Part shown: one piece after another, positions 54,928 to 64,000 of the stretch
How the letters are laid out: the number at the start of each line of letters is the position of its first letter
Numbering within the stretch: position 1 is the first letter of the stretch
Assembly: GCF_030445035.2 (NCBI RefSeq)
Contig: NC_080673.1
Coordinates: 155,182,216-155,246,215 of the forward strand
Source: Dasypus novemcinctus
Taxonomy: Eukaryota > Chordata > Mammalia > Cingulata > Dasypodidae
DNA: 64,000 nt
Direction of reading: 5' to 3'
Translations under genes and position numbers: made by a program
The notes under the pieces: model-generated
Databases searched by the model: none
What the model was told of the DNA's origin: nothing
Seen by the model: the letters and a program-made list of their open reading frames with translations, nothing else

Positions 54928-57364
54928 TTGTATGTATGTATTATATGTAGTGTAACTCTTTTTAAAAAAAAAAAAAACAACTAGATTAATTTTGAAAATA
55001 AAATGAGCTCAATTATTTTAGATTAAAAATACAATTAGGTAAAAGTCAATTGAAATTACAGCTTAATATTACTGAAATTGATTCTGTTAAAGAGAACTGT
55101 ATAAAGAGATCATAATGGATTAGGAGACTCCTTCTATTGAATTCTGTTCTAAATTAAGATAAAACTTTGAGATTCCATTACAGGTCCTATTCCCCGATTT
55201 TGCTACATTATATGTACCAGTCAAACAAGAACTTAATCACTTCCATCTGTTGTAAAATGAAAACTGCTTTTGACCTCTTTCATTGGAGTGATAGAAGAAA
55301 GTAATTAAATAACCATGGTACTGCAATGGCATTTTCAGCATTTCTAATGAAGAAATGCTTATAAAATTGAGAAACTGTTGCTCTTCTGTGTGTTTTAATG
55401 CTTTGAAGCATATTGAAGCACAGTGGTCAAGGCATTTCATAAAATGTCCCTCAATTTGCGTTTGATGTTTTCTCATGAATAGACTGGACTTATCAGTTTT
55501 AGGGGAAGAATACCACTGAGGGGATGTGCTCTTATTGCATCACATCAAAGGGCAGTGATATCAAAGTGGCTTACTACTGGTGAGGTTAACCTGGGGTCAC
55601 TTGGTTAAGGTGGTACATGTCAGGTTTCTGTACTGTTTCTTGCCATACTTTAGAAGCAAGTTACTAAGTCCAAGCCACTCAAGGGGCAAGGAATTAAGCA
55701 CTATCTCTTGCAGTCATATGTCAAAACTATCATAGGTAAAGTTTCACCCAGGAATGTTAGTATTAGCAGTGGATCTTGCCTGCAGCAATTATTACCATGG
55801 TGTTTTAATGGTGATTACCTATTTTCTTTGGATTTCTACTGTAAGAAAGATTTGCTATTTAACAATTGATATTAATATGGACTCAGTGATACATACATTA
55901 TCCTTTGGATTGTAATCCAATACTCTAAAACTGTTGCTCAAATTGTTCCAGCTTTGGCCATTTGGAGCCCTTTCGAGTTGGCTTCTGTGTCTTTTTTCAT
56001 GTGCTCGCCATCCTTTTATCTTTTTCTTCCTTCCTTTCTTTTTATCTTTTTCTTTCTTTAACTGCCTTACGTTCTGGTGCTTCAACATACGTCAGGTTCA
56101 TCTTGTGTTTTCCCTGCACCAGACCTAGAAATTGGCTATTTTTCTAAGGGGCCCTGGTTCCTTTTATTGAAAAATGGTGTTTAGATCTGGCCATGGGATG
56201 TGCTTATTACTACAGGGATGTCACTGATTCTAGGCCCTCTCCATGGGCAAAGGTAGTAAATATATGTATGTGTACTAATCCAAGTATACACACTTTGATT
56301 TCTATAACTAAATATACATTAGGAAGGAGTTCATTCAGATAACTGCAATTCTCTTCCAGCACCACAGTGTTTATTTTAGCCTCCCTCCACCCCTTGCTTA
56401 TTTGTAATTTCTTTGTCCAACAGTGGAAAACCTGTTTCTTGTTATTACAATTTATTTACTTGTTTGTTGAATGCTAGTAAGTGTGCACAGTAGTTACAGA
56501 ACTGCTAATCTCTACTCTAGGAGAAAAAAATTTACCAACTAGAATACAGTTTTTATCTTTCTGTCTCTACCTTATAGTATCAAGTCAAAACACTGTTTTC
56601 AAAAGTTAGTTGAGTCAGCTCCCAGATTTATTTTATAAAAGATAATTTATGCATTAATAACAGAAATATCCTATAAGAATTGACATTTTAAAACCATAAA
56701 TTCTGTGATATTTTCAGAAAAATGGTTTATATGTTCATCTCTTAAATGCTGATCCGTTATTGGAATCTGTGTAATATTGGTACAAAATGGAAAGAAGAAA
56801 TAAAATCACATATTTTAATATTCAAAAAACCTTGCTATGTCTTTATTTGGCCTTTTAGAATAGGTAGTGTAAAAGCCTGTATATTCCACAAAGGACAAAA
56901 GCAGCAACATTTTTATTTCAGTACAATTATGAGCAATAATTATATGATGTAAAATAGGAGCCTTCCATAGAGTTTAGGAATTGGGATTGGCTCCTAGTCA
57001 ATTCTTCTAATGCTACATGGATGGACTATTGGGGAACAAAATACTTTTTCTTTTATGGTCATTACATTATGGGTTTATATAAGATAGAGTAGTTAAATGT
57101 CACAGCTTTAAAGTTAGCCAGCCATTAGCATCACATGCATAGGAATATTGCAGGAGGAACAATTTCTGCACTATTACCTTGCAACACTTCTGCATCATGT
57201 GTCTTACTTTCAGACCTGGAGATCTGCAGAATCAAAAGTTAAAGTGATGCTTATTCAAGATTCAAAAGTATGGTATATAGTAATTCCAACTGTGGGAAAA
57301 TAGATAATAAAAATAGTGAGGAAAATGTGGATGATTTTCTCTATTTTCCAAACTAAATGCTTTA
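54928..57364. other. Intergenic, no gene seen
   Basis: About 2.4 kb of AT-rich DNA. Short poly-T and TTTC-rich stretches lie near 56020-56060. No frame exceeds 80 codons and no repeat was named with confidence. Confidence 0.45.
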
Positions 57365-57660
57365 AGATTTGAAAATTAATTTTTGAGGGAGATCTTTGTG
57401 ATGATGGAATAATTCTGATTCTTGACTGTAGTGGTGGTTACTTGAATCTACACATATGACAAACTGGCAGAACTGGAACACTGGCATACCAGTGTACCGT
57501 TGTCAATTTCCTGGTTTCAGTATTTTATTATAGTTACTTCCATGGAGGGAAAGTGGATGAAGGGTACATGTACTATCTTTGCAACTGTCTGTGAATCTAT
57601 AGTTACTTCAACGTCAAAGTTTTCTTCTTTTAAAGTTAATAACATACATTTTTAAACTTC
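57365..57660 (+). repeat. Old LINE-1 3' end, sense
   Basis: GATGATGGAATAATTCTGATTC, GTGGTGGTTACTTGAATC, GGATGAAGGGTACATGTAC and TTGCAACTGTCTGTGAATC are in the order of an old L1 3' end. Confidence 0.5.
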
Positions 57661-58254
57661 AAATTAAACTTAAACCTATATACGTACATACTATGAGTCT
57701 GTGAATGCAATATATAAATACCCAAACATTATGTGATTACCTTGCTTAAACAAAATGGGGTTCTTCTGTATTGCTGCAACATTAAACCATTCTTCAGAAA
57801 GATAGAAGCAATTGGACCATGTGTAATAGGATATTTAAAACTTCACTCTCTGGCTGCATAATTTCACTGGAAAAATACCTTAAAGAAATATTCAACCCCT
57901 CACATAGCTTCTGGGTTTGTAATAAAATAATTTTTACAAAGATGTCCAAATAATCTTAGTTTATGATAGAATTAAATAACTCAAATACCCAATGGTAAGG
58001 AAATGACAATATAAAAAATTAACTAGTCTATAACCATGAGAAAATGACCAGATTTTGGACTAAACTGATAAATAAAGAAATTCATATAGAATACAAGTTA
58101 ACAAAAATACAAGACACAAAATACAGATTGTGTAAAAAATGTCTATGTAAATTGCAAGATTTCAAAACAATTATAGAAATAACTATGATGTAGTGCTTCT
58201 TGAGGAACATCATGTAAACTAAGTATTTACTGGGAAGAAAAAGTAAAGTTCTTA
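57661..58254. other. Intergenic, faint L1-like similarity
   Basis: A-rich sequence (AATACCCAATGGTAAGGAAA near 57990) may be an old L1 ORF2 tail. No gene. Confidence 0.3.
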
Positions 58255-58259
58255 TATAG

Positions 58260-58670
58260 TGTGGCAGTTTGAGATTATTTTATGAATCCCAAAAAGAGAA
58301 AGATTATGTTTATGAACTAATCTATTCCTCTTGGTATGATATCCTTTGATTGCATTAAATTCAGCTGAGCTATCTTTGGTTGGATTACTTGTTGAGACTA
58401 TGGCATGACTCAGGTTGAGTCCCTGTCCCCTTGCTGGGTCTGATATAAATGGGCATTTACATGAACAGAGACACAAGAAGACACACAGAGGAGAGAACTT
58501 TGCCATTTTTGATCCTGCCATGTGACAGGAGAAAGCTCAAATAGCTAATGCCCTGGGGAGGAATGGACCATTTGGCTGATAGGTTACAGCTGGCCGTGGG
58601 AAAAGAGCCAAGACTGATACACAAAAGCCCTGAGAGACAAACCCTGTGCCAGCCTGCAGTTGAGATCGTC
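58260..58670 (+). mobile_element. LTR of the 5-bp-TSD family, sense
   Basis: It starts TGTGGCAGTTTGAGATTATT and contains GACTCAGGTTGAGTCCCTG and CTGGGTCTGATATAAATGG, seen in complement in the copies at 867 and 3590. The right end is obscured by a SINE fragment (CTTTTTAGGAGGCACCTGGG, 58674-58693). Confidence 0.65.
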
Positions 58671-58704
58671 TTCTTTTTAGGAGGCACCTGGGAACTGAAT
58701 CCGG

Positions 58705-58830
58705 GACTGGATTCATATTAACTAATAACATCTTCCAAGTTCCTATTTGAAAATAATTTCACATTGACAGGACCAGGGGTTAGGACTTGAATATGTCTTT
58801 TTGAGGGGATACAATTCAATTCATAATAGC
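58705..58830 (-). mobile_element. MaLR-type LTR end, antisense
   Basis: GGGGTTAGGACTTGAATATG and GGGGATACAATTCAATTCAT are the complement of the start of a MaLR-class LTR. Confidence 0.55.
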
Positions 58831-59440
58831 CACCTACTCCCATCACCATTAGTCCCCCTTTCTGACCACATCAACCCATTCTTCAAGCTTATCACTCTTA
58901 CAGTCTCTTTTCAGCTATTCAAAATCATTATCATTGTGACCTCCATCTCATTGATCCCACCACTTCCAAGCTATCCATTACCCCTTATCTTTCCCACTCT
59001 TGTCTTCCCCTCCATTGAACTCACCTGGGAAAGAAACAACCCTGGTTAACTCCAACCTTCCATCAACTCCTGGTCTGTCCCTACACCTAAGCATTACTGG
59101 AATTGATTACCTAAATGTGCTGCCTGATCTCATTTTAACTTCATGATCATAATTCCCAAATTACTACTTAACATTGCCTTACAGTCTGCTATGGTTTCTA
59201 CTCTCCAAAACAGCTGTTTCATGCATTTTTCCCCTGCTTTCTTCTCATAATATCCTTACTTCCTCCCCCCTCCATCCCCATTCTCATCTGATGATCATAC
59301 CCCATACTTCACTGAGAAATAAAAGCAATTAGACAGGAGAGAAGGAACAAACCTCAAGAGGCCAAGTGGTAATAACTTGGCCCTAGCCTCTTCTCCCTCT
59401 TCCCAGCCACCCTGCAGATGCACCCATCCTTGATGGCAAA
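58831..59440. other. Intergenic, pyrimidine-rich, no gene
   Basis: CT-rich sequence with an 82-codon frame (58801-59049) that is hydrophobic by composition only. Possibly an old repeat in antisense; not assigned. Confidence 0.35.
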
Positions 59441-59555
59441 GAGAGGTGGCATTTGAGTCCTTCCAGTGTCCCAGGAGGCAGTGCAGCCTGGAGATGCTGA
59501 CAAAGGACTGGAGGAACTGTCACAGCTGCTTTCCAAGGAGCCAGTGTTGCTGAAG

Positions 59556-59999
<444 letters not shown>

Positions 60000-60204
60000 T
60001 AAAATATTGAATGATTTAAAATAATTGCAAATATATAATATATATTTTAAATTACCCTATAATTTTATTTGAAGAACTCTAGCACATTATGTTACAGACA
60101 GCAAGGAAGTACCTGAGGGATAGCTATGAAATTATTCAAAGAGGTTATTTTTAAAGCTATGCCTATTGCACAAAGGATTTTAATTAAAACAATGTGTGTG
60201 GACT

Positions 60205-60490
60205 TAGGGAAGAAGGTGGACTAGAAAAACACAGACTCTCTTCTCCTCCAGGAAAATAGCTAGAGGATAGTCTGAAATGGCCTAGAAAAAGATCTAGGGT
60301 TTTGGATACAGGTGAAGACTGGACACCACCCAGAACAGAAAGGGAAAAAGGAGGAGAATCATGACAGCAAAACTGTCAAATCAAGAATCAAAGAGCAGTA
60401 GTAACACACAGCCTTCCACCACTAAATCCCTATGAATGAGAAAGAAATTGAGTATCTGAGTAAACTATCCTAACCAGATAATTATAGATT
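60205..60490 (+). mobile_element. LINE-1 5'UTR fragment, sense, internally deleted
   Basis: GAAAATAGCTAGAGGATAG, GGACACCACCCAGAACAG and CATGACAGCAAAACTGTC match 32240-32375. The next block (CCACCACTAAATCCCTATGAA) matches 33303-33325. The 0.9 kb between those blocks is absent here. Confidence 0.72.
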
Positions 60491-60589
60491 CTCATTGGAT
60501 TACATAATATGAGTTTTGCATGTAAAGTATCAAAAAGTGCCTGCCTTATAGATCTAAAGGATCTAAAGGACAAGAAGGATCCCGCCTTT

Positions 60590-60960
60590 AGTGGAGATGG
60601 GGGTGGAGGATTCCATTCCAGGCAGAGGAAACAGCTGGTACAAAGACTCAGATGGGAGTCAGCGACTAAGCTGGGTTGGAGGAGGTGTCTACACAGGTTG
60701 CTGTATCCAGATCATGTGGGGCCTTGTAATTTGTGACGAGGTGTTGGATATTATTCTAGTGCAATGGCAAGGTAATGGAGAATGTCAAGTGGAAGAGCTG
60801 AACCAGTCTTACTAAGATATTTAAGAAAGAGCACTCTGCCTGCCACATGGAGAATGGATTTTTAGGAAGGCAAGGGTGGAATCAGAGTCCTGTAGTGGTA
60901 CAGACTGTTTCAGAAGTTAAGGCAAAAAAGTGCTATGTCCAGAACAGTAAAAGTGGAGAT
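60590..60960. repeat. Ancient interspersed repeat, class not assigned
   Basis: GGCAGAGGAAACAGCTGGTAC, CATGTGGGGCCTTGTAATTT and TTATTCTAGTGCAATGGCAA follow the word order of a widespread old mammalian repeat. Related to 42880-43335. Frames of 74-75 codons here are not genes. Confidence 0.45.
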
Positions 60961-61844
60961 GGTGAAAAGTAGATGGATTAACTTTATGTCATCCTTGATT
61001 TTTAAATTTTCCTATTCTATTATCATGCTTTTGTTTTCCATTGCACAGATATTTAAAATAGTCATGCATGCATGCACACACAGATACTCCAGTCTTTTTC
61101 TAATTGAGTTCTTCAAAGCAGAGAGAAATTTACTTTTCTTCTGTCGATGTGTTTAAAAATATTCTATTTATATAGTTCTCAATTAATTTAAACTTTGTTT
61201 TATTCTCTACAGACTATTTATTTTGGGAAATGTCAACAACTAATTTTTCCCCAAATTTCTATTCATTTATCAAAACATATTTACTAGTGTTCTTTATTCC
61301 TTATTTGTTTTGAAAACTCTTATTTCATACAATCATGTTTTAATCTTTCTTTTTTAAAACTGGAGTTGTGCCTGTTTCTGATTATTATTGAAATCAAATT
61401 CTATGTCACTGTTATAATGTGATGGCTGTATGTAAGGCGATGAAAGCTGATAATAGCCCTTCTTTTTTGGATATTATTTACATTCTAATCCATTTATGTT
61501 TTTCATGTGATTGTTAAAAAATATTTTCTTTTTATATTATATTTAGAATTCTCTCAATTAGGATTGCATTCAAATAAAAATCTTATATGCACTTATAGAA
61601 CTATAAATTAAATAGGAAAAGCAGATATATACAAATATTTAGTCTCAAACTCCAGAACTTACTTCTTACCCACCCTGTCATGCAATATTTATTTTCCCTA
61701 TCTCCCTTCATCCTTCATGCCTGAAAATCATTCTTTGCAAGAATATGCTATAGTCCTCCATGCACTCAATTCATTTTTCAAAAAGTCTCCCGGTAATAAT
61801 GCCAAAAGCTAGCACTTAAATGAAATTTACTATGTAGAAGACAC
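60961..61844. other. Intergenic, AT-rich, no gene
   Basis: No exon or named repeat. A short CATGCATGCATGCACACAC run lies at 61063-61081. Confidence 0.42.
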
Positions 61845-62025
61845 TTTTTATTTTTAACTCATGTAATCCTCCCAACCCTGAAGTAGATTCTATTATTATT
61901 ACCATTTTTCAGATGGATAAACAATGACACAGAGAGGTAAAGTAACTTCCCACAGTCCCACAGCAACTGAATGGTGGAAACTCTAGAGGCCATTCACTGA
62001 AGCTACCATGACACACTGCCTTAGT
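61845..62025 (-). repeat. MIR SINE remnant, antisense
   Basis: TTTTTCAGATGGATAAACAATG, GAGAGGTAAAGTAACTTCCC and CACAGCAACTGAATGGTGG are the MIR core in complement. Confidence 0.72.
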
Positions 62026-62667
62026 AAGGTTTATAACTAAACAATACATACTGCATCTTTTGTTCTTTAAATATTTTCTATTTTTGTGGTTGCTAAATAT
62101 AATTTAGATCTCTTTATTTTTCAGCTGATTGTTGGTTATATAAGGATCTTATTTACTTTTATCAATTTTTATGCCATTAATTTAGTTTACACTTTGGAGG
62201 GGGTTGATTCCATTGGATTTTCTAGGCACATCAATTGCACCACCTGTAAATAATGGTGCTTCTCTCTTTTTCATGTATAATTACATTAGCATGAATTTCC
62301 ACAACAATACTAAGTAATAATTGTGTTAGTGGGAGTTACATTTTTAGTCCTGAAATTAAAGAAAATGTGCCTAGAATTTCATTATTACACCTAATTGCAT
62401 AAAAGTTTGTTTTTACATATTTGAATATATTCATCTTATCTTGACAGAAGCAAACATTTCCTTAATAATGGTAGGGTGATAAGAGATTTCCCCCCTCCCC
62501 TTAAGGTTAAATTGTAAATATAAGTGCTTTGACTGAAAGATCTTGAAAACATGGAAAATGAATTTAATTTGGCTAACTTGGATTTGAGGGAATTAGAAAC
62601 CTAAGTGTGATTAAGAGATTGCAAAGGAAAAAGAGCTTTAGCTGAAACTCTTATTATTTAATAGTGT
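62026..62667. other. Intergenic, AT-rich, no gene
   Basis: Ordinary AT-rich sequence; a CCCCCCTCCCC run near 62490. Nothing nameable. Confidence 0.42.
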
Positions 62668-62870
62668 TTAGAGCAGTAATTCTCAAACTTGGCTGCACAC
62701 TGAAGTCACCTGGTTAGATTTACTAACAAATACTGGTACCTCGGTTGCAACCCCAGCTACTCTGAGGTAATTGGCCATGGGTGCAACTTGGGCTTTGGGA
62801 ACTGTTTTAAAATTCCCCTGGTAATTCTAATATGTGACCAAGTTTTAATTAAAATTTTAGAACTGCTAAT
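62668..62870. mobile_element. MER5A-like hAT nonautonomous DNA transposon
   Basis: It starts AGCAGTAATTCTCAAACTTGG, continues GCTGCACACTGAAGTCACC, and ends CCTGGTAATTCTAATATG..TTAGAACTGCT. The ends are inverted relatives of each other, as in MER5A. Length about 200 bp fits the family. Confidence 0.78.
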
Positions 62871-63195
62871 TTAGGACAGACCTTCTTTCTTTGAGGCATG
62901 CAAATACTGGTTAATAGGTTTGTGTAGCCTACAGTAAAATATGCCAGTTGATGTTATGAACCATCTTTCCCAAACAGTTTTAGAGTGCTAATGCTAAGGA
63001 ACATAATACAGGGCATTATAATAATTGCCTTAACAGATTTTGTTTAGTGGTTGTTTTTATCCTTATACCATTTTTATGGAAGGCAGAGTTTAGATTTTTC
63101 TAACAATTGCTAGCCATCAGAAAACTTTCATACTTGTGCATACAGAAGCATAAAGCTTAAATCTGCAATGCACTGCTGTGAAGGCTATTGGGTGT
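62871..63195. other. Intergenic, no gene
   Basis: About 320 bp without a recognisable feature. Confidence 0.4.
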
Positions 63196-63197
63196 GC

Positions 63198-63400
63198 AGG
63201 CTTTTTTTTTTCCTAATCAATTTTATTGATGCATATAAATAAAGCATACAATCCATCCAAAGTGTACAATCAATGGTATTTTTCATAATCACATTGTTGT
63301 GTATGCATCACTTCAATATTATTAGAGCATTTTCATATTTCAATAATACTATACTACTAATAATAAACAAAAAACAGATAAACAACAAAATTCTTCAACT
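63198..63400 (-). mobile_element. LINE-1-like 3' end, antisense
   Basis: After a T-run, CATACAATCCATCCAAAGTG and TACAATCAATGGTATTTTTC followed by CATTGTTGTGTATGCATCAC resemble an L1 3'UTR in complement. The subfamily is not fixed. Confidence 0.5.
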
Positions 63401-63694
63401 CTCAACTCTCTCTGTTTTCCCTGTTGTACATAGCTGACATTTCTGGCTTAGAATAGGAATCTTGAAAAGAGCTGTTGTGAAAGAGAGAAATTGTAAGAAT
63501 TGTTGGGCAGCATTGAGGGCCCAGTAAAGGCTAAAGCCTATCTATGACTTTGCAGCCATCTCAGTTTGCAGTTTGGTGATCTCCACATTCTCGATGTAAA
63601 AGAAGAGAAAGTGGAAAGCCTCGAGTCTCTGGAGAAGGAAACAAACGTGTTACTTCTTGAGAAAGTTTTGTGTGAGTTTTGCACTAAAGAAAGC

Positions 63695-63815
63695 AGCTTG
63701 TGAATCACATTTGGCTCTGCCACCTGGAAGCTTCACAAACTAGGGCAAGTCACTTTATCTTTCTGGGTCTCAGATCACTTCACTATAAAACTGAAAGAAA
63801 AGTAACTCCTCTTAT
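63695..63815 (+). repeat. MIR SINE remnant, sense
   Basis: TTTGGCTCTGCCACCTGGAA, GGGCAAGTCACTTTATC and TTCTGGGTCTCAGATCACTT are MIR core words in order. Confidence 0.72.
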
Positions 63816-63827
63816 AAGAATATTGAT

Positions 63828-64000
63828 GGGGGGAGTGGATGTGGCTCAAGCGGTTGAGCACCTGCTTCTCACATTGGAGGTTCCCGGTGCCTCCTAAAAA
63901 CAAAACGAAAAAACAAACAAGAAAACATAGGAAAAAACCAACTCAGGGGAGCCAATGTGGCTTAATGATTAAGTGCCAGCCTCCTACCTAAGTCTAGGGT
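63828..64000 (+). mobile_element. Two short tRNA-type SINE units, the second cut by the window end
   Basis: GGGGGAGTGGATGTGGCTCA followed by AGCGGTTGAGCACC (63829-63900) is a head with its box B partly deleted. A second head, GGGGAGCCAATGTGGCTTAA, starts at about 63947 and runs off the end. Confidence 0.72.

Noticed and set aside
58801-59049. Small membrane protein (82 codons, hydrophobic)
   Set aside because: Hydrophobicity follows from pyrimidine-rich composition; no family recognised and the frame begins in an LTR remnant.
63550-63700. Possible exon after TGACTTTGCAG
   Set aside because: The acceptor-like word is weak, all frames are short and a MIR begins at about 63695. Nothing supports splicing.

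Overview
The window is mammalian nuclear DNA, almost certainly xenarthran and most likely armadillo (Dasypus). The diagnostic signal is more than twenty tRNA-Ala-related SINEs of the armadillo DAS type. Each has an A box like GTGGCTCAA..GGTTGAG and a B box like GGTTCAAACCC; long copies carry a body rich in CACGCAGGGG-type blocks. Many still have exact target-site duplications (TSDs), so they were active recently. With them go lineage-specific LINE-1s with an unusual 3'UTR and a family of LTRs with 5-bp TSDs. No intact protein-coding gene was found. Long open frames are mostly translated SINE or LTR sequence, or GC-rich shadows.

Layout. 1-5.9 kb: antisense L1 3' ends, nested LTRs, a MIR and an L2 tail. 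5.9-10.9 kb: an L1 ORF2 fragment, then a processed pseudogene of calponin-3 (CNN3) with 5'UTR, coding part and 3'UTR, inserted in an old antisense L1 3'UTR among several SINEs. 10.9-15.7 kb: old DNA-transposon remnants, SINEs and unassigned sequence. 15.7-30.3 kb: a dense block of L1 pieces (ORF2, then 5'UTR plus ORF1, then 3'UTRs), cut by SINEs and one complete solo LTR. 31.9-40.9 kb: a nest at least four layers deep, old antisense L1 > LTR > nearly full-length L1 > SINEs and two further solo LTRs. One of those LTRs (37462-37934, 6-bp TSD) carries eight perfect TGAGTCA (AP-1) sites in a 24-bp tandem repeat.

40.9-46.7 kb: L2, MIR, SINE and LTR remnants in older DNA, ending in an LTR-like block. 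At 46721 this abuts a CpG island of about 650 bp that holds strong splice signals (donors at 46829 and 47245, acceptor before 47107). The island is the only candidate host promoter in the window. 48.0-50.6 kb: a broken class I endogenous retrovirus with gag, a protease fragment and env transmembrane remnants, pol deleted, and a 3' LTR. 51.3-52.9 kb: a dimeric SINE and a 5'-inverted (twin-primed) L1 that share one target. 52.9-64 kb: mostly old intergenic DNA with MIR, MER5-like, L1 and LTR remnants and a processed pseudogene of MOSPD1 near 59.6-60.0 kb.

There is no operon or pathway logic. The biology is retrotransposition, including cellular mRNAs copied by L1 machinery, plus one possible promoter. 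Family names rest on recognition by eye; no database search was run.
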